A DNA stretch of 64,000 nucleotides, taken from Parahoeflea alexandrii. Its GTDB lineage: Bacteria; Pseudomonadota; Alphaproteobacteria; Rhizobiales; Rhizobiaceae. The stretch covers positions 310,001 through 374,000 of the forward strand of contig NZ_JAPWHB010000004.1 in the NCBI RefSeq assembly GCF_027214025.1. Direction: 5' to 3'. Under the pieces are notes generated by a model that was not told the DNA's origin, did no database searches, and saw only the letters and a program-made list of their open reading frames with translations. This document shows, piece by piece, positions 1-7,820 of the stretch. Positions within the stretch are counted from its first letter, which is position 1. The number at the start of each line of letters is the position of its first letter. Position numbers and translations under genes: made by a program.

Positions 1-179
1 GCCGGATCGATGTCGGCCAGCACAGGCCTGATTTCCTCGGCCAGCAGTTCCAGCCGGGCGCGGTCGGCGTCGCGCATGTCGACCACCACATCGGTGCGGT
101 CGGCGGCGGCGATCTTGACGTCGCGCACGATGTCCGACAGGCGGCGGTCGTTGGAATGGTTCTTGGGTCGGTCGGTCAT
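1..179 (-). CDS. hypothetical protein, N-terminal 59 residues (cut by window edge)
   Basis: An open frame starts with ATG at 179 on the minus strand and runs off the left edge without a stop. The visible N-terminus is hydrophilic (MTDRPKNHSNDRRLSDIV, then acidic and basic residues) and contains no signal peptide or membrane segment. Codon use is GC-rich and consistent with a real gene. I do not recognise the family, and the body of the protein lies outside the window. Confidence 0.55.
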   Translation of the reverse strand, partial: MTDRPKNHSNDRRLSDIVRDVKIAAADRTDVVVDMRDADRARLELLAEEIRPVLADIDP

Positions 180-325
180 GGCATGGGTCCACGCGAAAAT
201 GGGGGCCGGGAACTGGTTAACAACTCCTTACCACAGACCGCCATTGATGGCGACAATGCGGCAGCCCCAGATTGTCGACGTGGTAAAGACGCGGAAACCC
301 CGCCAATCAGGCGGCTTCGCGCACC

Positions 326-1123
326 TCAGGCGTCGGCGCCGAGCGCCCCGAGCAGCACCCGCACCACCGCATCCGGCGCTTCCTCCGGCAGCATGTGACC
401 AAGGCCGGGCAGCACGTTGAAGGCGAACGAGGCCGGAAGCGCCGACGGCTTCGGGCACGGCAGCACCGTGTCGCCGGTGCCCCAGATCACCGCCACCGGC
501 ATGGCGAGCGCCGCAAGCGCGTCGGCCGGCAGCACCCCTTGCCCCTCTTCCGGACCGTTCGGGAACATCGCCCGGTAGGTCTCGTCCAGCGCCTCGATCT
601 GGCCCGGCTTCGCGCGCGCTGCGGTGAAATGGTCGATCACCGCCTGAGGCGTCGCAAACTCCGGCGCCGACATCTCGTTCAGACACGCGGCTATCTCTTC
701 CGCCGAACGGGCCTTGGCATAGCGCGCCAGCAGATCGGCATTGATCTCCTTGGCCATGCCGCCCGGCGCCACCAGCGTCAGCGACTTGACCCGGTCGGGC
801 GCCCGCATGGCGATCAGCGCCGACACCGCCCCGCCCATCGAATGGCCGGCGAGATGGAACCGGTCGACCCCGGCCGTATCCAGCCCGGCAAGAATGGCCT
901 TGGCCATCCGTCCGGCGCCGCCGCGGCCGTCCGATCCAAGCGAGCCGCCATGGCCGGGAAGATCCACCGTGATCACCCGCACCGTGGCGGGCAGCCCCGC
1001 CTTCACCGCAGCCCAGGCCGAGCCGTCGCCGCCAAACCCGTGCAGCAGCACCAGCGGCGTGCCGGTTTCAGGGCCTGAAAATTCCATGTGAAGTCCGGTC
1101 ACGGCGCGCTCCTCCTCGATCAT
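326..1123 (-). CDS. alpha/beta hydrolase
   Basis: A 265-residue alpha/beta-hydrolase-fold protein. The oxyanion-side motif LVLLHGFGGDGSAW lies near residue 25, DLPGHGGS follows, and the nucleophile elbow GHSMGG carries the catalytic Ser. The catalytic His is the one in the C-terminal GLGHMLPEE motif, and an Asp precedes it in the WGTGDTV motif. It resembles the hydrolase domain attached to acetoin dehydrogenase E2 (AcoC), but no lipoyl domain is present and no dehydrogenase genes are nearby, so the substrate is unknown. I start at the ATG at 1123 (MIEEE). The frame stays open upstream to 1174, but that stretch reads through a palindromic repeat at about 1142-1187 and is unlikely to be coding. 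Confidence 0.85.
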   Translation of the reverse strand: MIEEERAVTGLHMEFSGPETGTPLVLLHGFGGDGSAWAAVKAGLPATVRVITVDLPGHGGSLGSDGRGGAGRMAKAILAGLDTAGVDRFHLAGHSMGGAVSALIAMRAPDRVKSLTLVAPGGMAKEINADLLARYAKARSAEEIAACLNEMSAPEFATPQAVIDHFTAARAKPGQIEALDETYRAMFPNGPEEGQGVLPADALAALAMPVAVIWGTGDTVLPCPKPSALPASFAFNVLPGLGHMLPEEAPDAVVRVLLGALGADA

Positions 1124-1141
1124 CAGAAAACCGCCGCGCTT

Positions 1142-1187
1142 CTTACAGCGCCGCGCATCCAATTGGATGCGCAAAGGTCGCTGTAAC
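1142..1187. repeat. dispersed palindromic repeat, copy 1
   Basis: An imperfect palindrome centred on CCAATTGG, with GCGC arms and outer TTACAGCG/CGCTGTAA ends. Its reverse complement matches 16706-16749 at nearly every position, so the two are copies of one family. It sits just upstream of the alpha/beta hydrolase start. Rhizobial genomes are known for such intergenic palindromes; the copy number here is unknown. Confidence 0.75.
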
Positions 1188-1224
1188 GCTTTTCATCGCG
1201 GCGCGGCGGTCAATGCATTCTGTC

Positions 1225-2934
1225 TCAGCCCTTGGCGGCTGCCAGCGCCCGGTTGGCCGCCGACACCACCGCCTCGAGCGACGCCGCCACGATGTTGGTG
1301 TTGACGCCCGCGCCGTAGAGCTTGCCGGATGGCGTCTCCATCTGCATGTAGCAGATCGCCGCCGCGTTCGAGCCGTGCTGCATCGAGTGCTCGGAATAGT
1401 TGGCGACCGTCAGCTCGATTCCGAGATAGGTCGACAGCGCATTGACGAAGCCGTCGATCGGCCCGGTGCCGCGGCCCTCGATCCGCCTGGTCTCGCCATT
1501 GTCGGTGATTTCCGCCGAGACGATGCGGATGCCCTTGTTGCTGGGGTCCGTATGGGTGTGGTGATCGACAAAGCCGAGCCGCGCGCCGGGCTGGTTGACG
1601 TAAAGCTGCATGAAGCTCTCGTAGATCCGCTTCGGCGGCAGCTCCACGCCTTCCTCGTCGGTGATCCGCTGGATTTCCTCGCGGAACTCCACCTGCAGCG
1701 CCCGCGGCAGGTCGAGCCCGTAATCCTCCTTCAGGATATAGGCGATGCCGCCCTTGCCCGATTGCGAGTTGATGCGGATGATCGCCTCGTAGGAGCGACC
1801 GACATCCTGCGGATCGATCGGCAAATACGGCACTTCCCAGTCCGGCTTGTTGGCCTTGCGGATCGCCTTCATGCCCTTGTTGATGGCGTCCTGGTGCGAG
1901 CCGGAAAACGCCGTGTAGACCAGTTCGCCGACGTAAGGATGCCGCTCGGGGATCTTCATCTCGTTGGAATACTCGTACACCGCCTTGATCCGCTCGATAT
2001 CCGAGCAGTCGAGCTTCGGATCCACCCCTTGGGTGAACATGTTGAGCGCCAGCGCCACCACGTCGACATTGCCGGTGCGCTCGCCATTGCCGAACAGCGT
2101 GCCTTCCACCCGGTCGGCGCCCGCCATCAGCCCCAGCTCGGTGGCGGCGATGCCGGTGCCGCGGTCATTGTGCGGATGCAGCGAGATCAGCACGTTCTCG
2201 CGGTTGTCGATGTGCCTGCACATCCATTCGATCTGGTCGGCATAGATGTTCGGCGTCGCCATCTCCACCGTCGACGGCAAATTGAGGATCAGCTTGTTGT
2301 CGGGTGTCGGCTGAATGATGCCGATCACCGCGTTGGAGATCTCCAGCGCCACCTCGAGCTCGGTGCCGGTAAAACTTTCCGGCGAGTACTCGAAGCGGAA
2401 ATTGCCGCCGGCCTTCTCCGCCATCTCCTTGATCATCTTCGCCGCATCGACCGCGATCTGCTTGATGCCGGCGACATCCTTCTCGAACACCACCCGGCGC
2501 TGCAGTTCCGACGTCGAATTGTAGAAATGCACGATCGGCCGGTTGGCGCCTTCCAGCGCCTCGAAGGTGCGGGTGATCAGTTCGGGCCGGCACTGCACCA
2601 AGACCTGCAGCGACACGTCGTCAGGCACCCCGCCCTCTTCGACGCACCAGCGGGCGAAATCAAAATCGGTCTGCGAGGCGGACGGGAAACCGATCTCGAT
2701 TTCCTTGAAGCCCATGTCGAGCAGCAGCTGGAACATCCGCGCCTTGCGGTCATGCCCCATCGGGTTGATCAGCGACTGGTTGCCGTCGCGCAAATCCACC
2801 GAGCACCAGATCGGCGCGGTCTCGATGCGCTTGGACGGCCAGGTCCGGTCGGCGAGATCGATCTGCGGGTAAGCGTGGTACTTCTCGGCTGCCTTCGGCA
2901 TACCCTTCTGTCCGGATGCGGTATGTGCGGTCAT
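1225..2934 (-). CDS. leuA: 2-isopropylmalate synthase
   Basis: Catalyses the first committed step of leucine synthesis, acetyl-CoA plus 2-oxoisovalerate to 2-isopropylmalate. The 569 residues match the long LeuA type. The HMGL-like TIM barrel begins with the DLRDGNQ motif at residues 47-53 and includes the metal-binding HPHNDRGTG motif and GTLFGNGERTGN. The final ~130 residues form the regulatory leucine-binding domain (feedback inhibition is family knowledge). The ATG at 2934 follows a purine-rich stretch. The gene is monocistronic here. Its leader holds a Leu-rich peptide, a candidate attenuator and a promoter, so leucine-dependent attenuation is likely. Confidence 0.97.
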   Translation of the reverse strand: MTAHTASGQKGMPKAAEKYHAYPQIDLADRTWPSKRIETAPIWCSVDLRDGNQSLINPMGHDRKARMFQLLLDMGFKEIEIGFPSASQTDFDFARWCVEEGGVPDDVSLQVLVQCRPELITRTFEALEGANRPIVHFYNSTSELQRRVVFEKDVAGIKQIAVDAAKMIKEMAEKAGGNFRFEYSPESFTGTELEVALEISNAVIGIIQPTPDNKLILNLPSTVEMATPNIYADQIEWMCRHIDNRENVLISLHPHNDRGTGIAATELGLMAGADRVEGTLFGNGERTGNVDVVALALNMFTQGVDPKLDCSDIERIKAVYEYSNEMKIPERHPYVGELVYTAFSGSHQDAINKGMKAIRKANKPDWEVPYLPIDPQDVGRSYEAIIRINSQSGKGGIAYILKEDYGLDLPRALQVEFREEIQRITDEEGVELPPKRIYESFMQLYVNQPGARLGFVDHHTHTDPSNKGIRIVSAEITDNGETRRIEGRGTGPIDGFVNALSTYLGIELTVANYSEHSMQHGSNAAAICYMQMETPSGKLYGAGVNTNIVAASLEAVVSAANRALAAAKG

Positions 2935-3017
2935 GATTGTCTCTCGTTTCCTGGCCCAATCCCGGGAGCCGCGTATTAAGCGACATCAACCGGCCTCAGG
3001 CCGTCATGTTGCATTCA

Positions 3018-3085
3018 GGAAAAAATGTAAAGTCGAGAGAGGAGCGGGAGAGCCAGACGGCGGTTTCGACCGCCGGACGCTCCTC
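3018..3085 (-). terminator. candidate leu attenuator
   Basis: Between the leader peptide stop and leuA the minus strand can form a nested stem. The outer arms GAGGAGCG (3078-3085) and CGCTCCTC (3039-3046) enclose a perfect CGGCGGT-CGAA-ACCGCCG hairpin (3058-3075). A run of six T (minus strand) occurs at about 3019-3024, some distance after the outer stem, so which stem acts as terminator or antiterminator is not settled by eye. Confidence 0.5.
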
Positions 3086-3206
3086 AACGAGCCCGGCGAT
3101 CGCCGCTAAGCGCGAGAAGCAGAAGGCCACCAAGCCGCGCATGCGACATCGTTGCCGCCGCGAAGCGGGCAAAAGATGACGGGTTGGCGCGTGAGGTCTT
3201 GCTCAT
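3084..3206 (-). CDS. leuL: leuA leader peptide (leucine attenuation)
   Basis: A small frame upstream of leuA whose end reads RLGGLLLLALSGDRRAR then stop. It has six Leu codons in nine (CTT..CTT CTG CTT CTC GCG CTT). This is what a translating-ribosome attenuator for leucine needs. Two in-frame starts exist: ATG at 3206 (40 residues) and ATG at 3149 (21 residues). I prefer 3206 because a promoter-like pair (3213-3241) would place the transcript start on or next to that ATG, giving a leaderless peptide. Neither start has a strong Shine-Dalgarno sequence. Confidence 0.7.
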   Translation of the reverse strand: MSKTSRANPSSFARFAAATMSHARLGGLLLLALSGDRRAR

Positions 3207-3212
3207 GGGAGC

Positions 3213-3241
3213 TAGATACCGTGGGTGGGGCGGGATGGCAA
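3213..3241 (-). promoter_or_regulatory. putative leu promoter
   Basis: On the minus strand, TTGCCA (3236-3241), exactly 17 bp, then TATCTA (3213-3218) matches a housekeeping sigma-70-type promoter. The -10 box ends six bases before the leader ATG at 3206. The AT-rich insert begins just beyond the -35 box. Identified by eye only. Confidence 0.55.
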
Positions 3242-3311
3242 GAGCTTTCCGGAATTGTAAAGCCTCCCACACTTAAAACTAGAAACGAGTATCATTTCCG
3301 GACGGCTATGC

Positions 3312-4004
3312 TCATGAAGTAAGCTTTGCCAAGTCAATTCCTTTCGCAGAAAATCGCTTAACAAGACCACTGCGATACGCGGCGCTACATTTAGAAAGCG
3401 CATCGGCCAAATCAAATTCCGTAATGACAAAATCATCCGGAATCGAAAAGAACAATTCATGATGAATAAGGCATCTCACGACGTAATCGTAACCTACAGA
3501 TGGATCTTCATGGAATTCAATCGCACAGAGATCGAAATGTCGATTTATTAGAGGGTCAATATTTTTATACAAGAATTCCAGCGCTAAGCGACGCAAATCG
3601 ACCGAATCGGACGGGGAGCAAAAGTGTTGTATCGCATTTCGCGCCTTTCGTAATTTTTCGAAATTCTCTAAGTCCGGCACTCGTTCTCCCGTAGAAACCC
3701 AAAGCAATTTGGGCATGTGCTCGAAATTGTACGTCTTACCTTTTTCGATTATATGTTCAATTTTTAGATCTTGATTCAGTGGATCATCTAATGAGAAAAG
3801 ATCGCGAAATATTAGAAGTGGATGCTCTTTGGCAACAATAGCTTTTAGAAAAAGCTCCCCTGCCATCGCCGCATTCAAGACCGACATATCGGTCCAATGA
3901 TCCATGCCAGGATCATAGTAAACAGCGTGTTGATTGGCTTGAGTTAAGGCGCCTATTGCTACATCAAGAATTCTACCAGGAATATTCTCTATACCAGAGT
4001 ACAT
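3312..4004 (-). CDS. HEPN-like protein of a two-gene accessory pair
   Basis: A 230-residue protein with hallmarks of a HEPN domain. It has an early AGELFLKAIV helix and, at residues 116-128, EKLRKARNAIQHF, which contains the R-N-x3-H motif (Arg122 to His127) that forms the RNase site in many HEPN toxins and defence proteins. The rest is alpha-helical with a Cys/His-poor C-terminus and no membrane segment. I start at ATG 4004 (MYSGIEN); a longer open frame overlaps the upstream gene and is improbable. It lies 56 nt after the ParB-like gene on the same strand. G+C is clearly lower than in neighbouring genes, suggesting horizontal gain. RNase activity is inference. Confidence 0.75.
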   Translation of the reverse strand: MYSGIENIPGRILDVAIGALTQANQHAVYYDPGMDHWTDMSVLNAAMAGELFLKAIVAKEHPLLIFRDLFSLDDPLNQDLKIEHIIEKGKTYNFEHMPKLLWVSTGERVPDLENFEKLRKARNAIQHFCSPSDSVDLRRLALEFLYKNIDPLINRHFDLCAIEFHEDPSVGYDYVVRCLIHHELFFSIPDDFVITEFDLADALSKCSAAYRSGLVKRFSAKGIDLAKLTS

Positions 4005-4060
4005 GTATTTAACATTTCCAGATATGGAGTTTTTTTGGCATAAAAAGATCCATTTTGCTC

Positions 4061-5365
4061 TTATGTTGTCAGACAGACAACAAAGAATGTAGAGAGAGTA
4101 CCCCACAACATTTTCAGGTGCTCTGGGGAAACACTGAAATTCGGTGAGTGAACGTAGCGATTCAGGGTATCCATCGAAATAAGACCTTCTCCCTGCTGAA
4201 GTTTATTGATCGCTCCCAGATACTTCTTATCTATCTTGCCTTTTTCTTGCATATGTTCGGCAACTTTAGCAGCTTTCCGAGAAAGCTTGTCATTCTCATG
4301 CACCGTCCCGAGAGAATTCTGTACTACGTAGCAATCGACAGAAAGCTCAACCAGAACGCGCAGCAAAACCGAAATTGCATTTGGATGCTCCGAAAGTTCC
4401 AGCCTAAACTGCAACTCTTCCCAAATTTCACGGTGACGTTGGAGGCGAGCAGTCCAAACAATGCCATAATCCAAATCGGGAATGAGGTGCGGCCACGATT
4501 TCGGCCTGCCGGAGGTCGATTTCGGTGCTCGGGCGGGAACTAGAGCGGTTGCTGAGGCGGGCACCGCTCCTTTCACTGGAGCAACAGTCGGGAGAACACC
4601 TTCACGATCGAGCTGATCAATGTACTCAAGTTTCGATTCAGCGTCCCAGATGTTCTCAAGAGTAACGGTTCGCATCGCTAGATCTGTCGCAACGCGCTGC
4701 AGCGCACGGAGGGTCGCTTGTTCTTCCCTTACGAATTCCAGTTTACCCTTTCGAACTGATATTCCCAGCCGATTACGTAACGTTTCTGCAGAAAGCAAGC
4801 GGTTCATATTAGACCGTGGAACTTTTCGACTGGGAAGCATATGTGCCGACTTCAATCGCTTCTCTATCTCATCAGCTAAATTGAGCCCACTTCCCTTCCC
4901 TGTCCGGATGACGAAATTATTCTTCATCCGATCGTTCCAATTGCTTTGCCCTATACCGCCCTGAACACCTGTGTGGCGGCGGAATAAAATGTCATCCACA
5001 CGATCACGATCAACCTCGACTCGGCACTCAACTGTCTCGGGGAAATTTCCTGTCCATTGGTTGCGTAGCTCGGAGAAGAACTGTTGCAATTCCACCGTCG
5101 GTGCTCGACGCGGCGCAGCTAGTAGTTTGAGGCACGTGGTGCGCCGATTGCCATCTGCTACTACGAATTTATCCCCAACGGGAAACACAAGTGGAGGCTC
5201 GAATACTTCGCCCTTAGCGACCAGATCTCTTGCCAAATTTCGCATATGCTGTTCTTGCGAAGCAAATAGTTGTGCTATTGCGGCTGTTTCGTTTTCAAGT
5301 TCACCATGACGGTCATTAGCTGGATTCACTACCAGTGAAGTCAACGGTAAACGCTTGTAAGCCAT
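4061..5365 (-). CDS. ParB/Srx-like nuclease-fold domain protein
   Basis: A 434-residue protein. The N-terminus (PLTSLVVNPANDRHG) and the DGNRR motif at residues 71-75 mark a ParB/sulfiredoxin-like domain, roughly residues 1-130, known for nucleotide binding and sometimes nuclease activity. The middle is basic and variable. The last ~120 residues are helical and include LNRYVHSPNFSVSPEHLKMLW, a tail I associate from memory with ParB-N proteins of variable regions. It is not a chromosome-partition ParB: there is no HTH of that type and no parA beside it. ATG 5365 is chosen because GGAG precedes it by 7 nt; in-frame starts at 5377 (ATG) and 5392 (GTG) are alternatives. First gene of the low-GC pair. 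Confidence 0.75.
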   Translation of the reverse strand: MAYKRLPLTSLVVNPANDRHGELENETAAIAQLFASQEQHMRNLARDLVAKGEVFEPPLVFPVGDKFVVADGNRRTTCLKLLAAPRRAPTVELQQFFSELRNQWTGNFPETVECRVEVDRDRVDDILFRRHTGVQGGIGQSNWNDRMKNNFVIRTGKGSGLNLADEIEKRLKSAHMLPSRKVPRSNMNRLLSAETLRNRLGISVRKGKLEFVREEQATLRALQRVATDLAMRTVTLENIWDAESKLEYIDQLDREGVLPTVAPVKGAVPASATALVPARAPKSTSGRPKSWPHLIPDLDYGIVWTARLQRHREIWEELQFRLELSEHPNAISVLLRVLVELSVDCYVVQNSLGTVHENDKLSRKAAKVAEHMQEKGKIDKKYLGAINKLQQGEGLISMDTLNRYVHSPNFSVSPEHLKMLWGTLSTFFVVCLTT

Positions 5366-5584
5366 GTGTTTCTCCATCAACAGCTGACGCACCGAGCCTT
5401 ATACACGCTATAACATAGAACCTCAAAGCCACTTAACCGCAACGTGCGCGCAACTCGGAAGCCAGCACAATCAAGAACGGAAAGTTGCCTCTTAAGCTTG
5501 AGGTACTTTGATCTCGTTCTGGAACTTTTCAACGCTTGGTGCCGGCATTAAGTTCGGCAGGAACGAGTTTGAGGGAACCACGCC

Positions 5585-5616
5585 CCCCAACCTCCCCCTT
5601 TGAGGGGAGGTTGGGG
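5585..5616. repeat. GC-rich perfect hairpin
   Basis: 13-bp perfect arms (CCCCAACCTCCCC and its complement) flank a six-base loop CTTTGA. Such CCTCCCC/GGGGAGG hairpins are typical of intergenic repeat families in alphaproteobacteria. No T-run follows, so a terminator role is not supported. Confidence 0.7.
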
Positions 5617-5677
5617 ATACAAGCGTCCGCGCAGGCGATCCGGGTGGGGGGCCGCCGCAGAAGGCTGACACGCGCCC

Positions 5678-5853
5678 CCTCTCCCCTTGTGGGAGAGGAA
5701 GAAAAATCACGGTCTTGGTGCGTGAGCGCCAAGTCATAGATTTTTCAGGTGAGGGGAAGTTTTCTGTGTCGAATCCGGCCCCCTCTCTTGCAAAATCTAT
5801 GACTTAGCTGACGCTAAGCTCATGATTTTGCTTTCTCCCCCACCAAGGGGGAG
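5678..5853. repeat. composite nested inverted repeats
   Basis: Contains hairpin CCTCTCCC-CTTGT-GGGAGAGG (5678-5698), a 14-nt perfect inverted repeat AAGTCATAGATTTT (5731-5744) against AAAATCTATGACTT (5792-5805), a CTTAGC/GCTAAG mini-stem just after it, and hairpin CTCCCCC-ACCAA-GGGGGAG (5835-5853). The grouping resembles a composite repetitive element more than a terminator cluster. Confidence 0.6.
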
Positions 5854-6468
5854 AGGCTGCGCGCAGCGCCACTCATCCAAAACCCGCCCCGATTTCGTCC
5901 CCACCTTCCAGCCCCGTGCCACACTTTCCGTGCTCCCGCTGCCGGATGGATCGCGAACGTATCGGACCAGGCGGGAGGAAGGCCTGTCGGGATCTGCCGA
6001 AACGTGCGGCAGGTCAGGGCAGGAGGCGGAGGCCATCGGGGCTCCGCTGGCGGGCGGTCGAAGCGGCCGTGCAAAGCCAGCCACCGGGCCGGCAACCGTT
6101 TTCGCACCGCTACGGCGGCAGCAAACGGAACATCCGGTCCGGGCCTGTGGCGGACATGACGGGCCGGGTGCTGCGCGTCAGGGTCCGTGCCGGAACCTCG
6201 AAACCCACAACCCGCGGCCCGTCCAGGCCGCGGCCGGAGCAATCCGGGCGGAGGGCCCTGAAGAGGGGCAGGTGGATAAGCCGGCTCCGTGTGCTGCAAG
6301 GCGCCGCCTGTCGGATGCGGACATCATCCGGCGATACTCGGGCCGTGCGCGCGCTGCGCCACCGTTTTTACCTATTCCAGAGGCAAAGCCCGCGTGCGGC
6401 CCTCCGGACTACCAATGATCAAACCCGCTGGCGGAAAATTTTCGCGCGGGGGCTTTGGCGTGGAGTGA

Positions 6469-6532
6469 GGGGACAGTTTGCTTTCGGCACCGAGTTCAAA
6501 GGCGAGCGGATTGCCGAAAGTAAACTGTCCCC
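6469..6532. repeat. 64-bp long-arm palindrome (REP-like element)
   Basis: Left arm GGGGACAGTTTGCTTTCGGCA (6469-6489) pairs with the right arm (6512-6532) at 20 of 21 positions around a 22-nt spacer. A folded single strand would give a long stable stem. It lies alone in non-coding DNA, with no transposase nearby. Confidence 0.75.
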
Positions 6533-6674
6533 GAGATGCGGCAAACGCCCCCCTTTTTCGCCAAATTCCCGTTTCGGCCTTGCGTGTGACACCGGATTTT
6601 CCTAATTGCCCCTGACGCCCGGGTCCGCGCGACCGCGTGCGAACGCCTTTCCATGACAGCCAGGATGCCCCAGG

Positions 6675-7784
6675 ATGAACGAGACCGTGATCCAGACACC
6701 CTATTATCTGATCGACAAGTCGAAGCTCCTGATCAACATGGAGAAGATCGCCCGCCTGCGCGAACTTTCGGGCGCGAAGGCGCTTCTGGCGCTCAAGTGC
6801 TTTGCCACCTGGGGCGTATTCGATTTCATGGCCGACTACATGGACGGCACCACCTCGTCGTCATTGAACGAGGTGCGGCTCGGCCGCGAGCGCTTCGGCA
6901 AGGAAACTCACGCCTATTCCGTGGCCTATGCCGATCACGAGATTGACGAGGTGGTCTCCCACGCCGACAAGATCATCTTCAATTCGATTAGTCAGCTCAA
7001 TCGCTTTTCAGATCAATCCAAAGCCATCATCCGCGGCTTGCGGCTCAATCCCGGCGTCTCCTCCTCGTCCTTCGATCTCGCCGACCCGGCGCGGCCGTTC
7101 TCGCGGCTCGGCGAATGGGATCTGAAACAGGTCGAACCGGTGATGGAGATGATCTCCGGCTTCATGATCCACAACAATTGCGAAAATGGCGATTTCGCCC
7201 TGTTCGACCGGATGTTGGGCGACATCGAGCAAAAATTCGGCCCGCTTCTGAAAAAGGCCGAATGGGTCAGCCTCGGCGGCGGCATTCATTTCACCGGTGC
7301 GGACTATCCGCTGGAGCAATTCGCCGAACGGCTGAAGCGCTTCTCAGGCGAGTACGGCGTGCAGGTCTATCTCGAGCCCGGCGAAGCCTCGATCACCCGC
7401 TCGACGACGCTGGAAGTCACCGTGCTCGACACGCTCTACAACGGCAAGCACCTGGCGATCGTCGACTCGTCGATCGAGGCCCACATGCTGGACCTCCTGA
7501 TCTACCGCGAGAGCGCCAAGATCGAGCCCAACAAGGGTGACCACCGCACCATGATCTGCGGAAAGTCGTGCCTGGCCGGCGATATCTTCGGCGAGTTTGA
7601 TTTCCCGACCGAGGTGAAGATCGGCGACCGGATCTCGATCCAGGACGCGGCCGGTTACACAATGGTCAAGAAGAACTGGTTTAACGGCGTGCAAATGCCG
7701 TCAATCGCCATCCGCGAACTGGATGGCAGCCTCAGAACGGTCCGCAAGTTTGATTACGCGGATTTCGAACACAGCCTCTCGTAG
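6675..7784 (+). CDS. nspC: carboxynorspermidine/carboxyspermidine decarboxylase
   Basis: A 369-residue fold-III PLP decarboxylase of the alanine racemase/ornithine decarboxylase superfamily. It decarboxylates carboxy(nor)spermidine to (nor)spermidine. The PLP lysine is Lys41 in ALLALKCFATWG; the family's substrate-side segments are present as SLGGGIHFTG, LEPGEA and CGKSCLAGD. It is followed 36 nt later by the matching dehydrogenase, so the two probably form the polyamine operon known from rhizobia and vibrios. The chosen ATG follows AGG 5-6 nt upstream. The product is most likely spermidine or homospermidine-type polyamine in the cytoplasm; which one cannot be told from sequence alone. Confidence 0.93.
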   Translation: MNETVIQTPYYLIDKSKLLINMEKIARLRELSGAKALLALKCFATWGVFDFMADYMDGTTSSSLNEVRLGRERFGKETHAYSVAYADHEIDEVVSHADKIIFNSISQLNRFSDQSKAIIRGLRLNPGVSSSSFDLADPARPFSRLGEWDLKQVEPVMEMISGFMIHNNCENGDFALFDRMLGDIEQKFGPLLKKAEWVSLGGGIHFTGADYPLEQFAERLKRFSGEYGVQVYLEPGEASITRSTTLEVTVLDTLYNGKHLAIVDSSIEAHMLDLLIYRESAKIEPNKGDHRTMICGKSCLAGDIFGEFDFPTEVKIGDRISIQDAAGYTMVKKNWFNGVQMPSIAIRELDGSLRTVRKFDYADFEHSLS

Positions 7785-7820
7785 GCATCTGACGATTGGA
7801 CACAGGAGTTAGTCCCCATC

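Larger units (their letters stand above)
5393..6674. other. gene-poor, repeat-rich intergenic region
   Basis: About 1.3 kb between the accessory pair and the polyamine genes. Open frames here on both strands are low-complexity Arg/Pro/Gly-rich readings with no recognisable domain and no ribosome-binding site, so I call none of them. The region carries several separate palindromes (5585-5616, 5678-5698, 5731-5805, 5835-5853 and 6469-6532), listed separately. Parts could be decayed mobile or coding DNA, but nothing is recognisable. Confidence 0.6.

Noticed and set aside
1213-2979. Long open frame on the strand opposite leuA (588 residues)
   Set aside because: Antiphase shadow of a high-GC gene; no domain, no ribosome-binding site, Arg/His-rich composition.
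4061-5365. Chromosome-partition ParB
   Set aside because: No parA beside it, no partition-type HTH, and the C-terminal half is unlike ParB.
6469-6532. Reading the 64-bp palindrome as the terminal repeats of an insertion sequence
   Set aside because: The spacer is only 22 nt and no transposase is present, so an IS element is excluded; reported as a repeat instead.
5822-6605. Two overlapping open frames of about 200 residues in the repeat-rich region
   Set aside because: Arg/Pro-rich readings through non-coding DNA and palindromes; no family or start signal.
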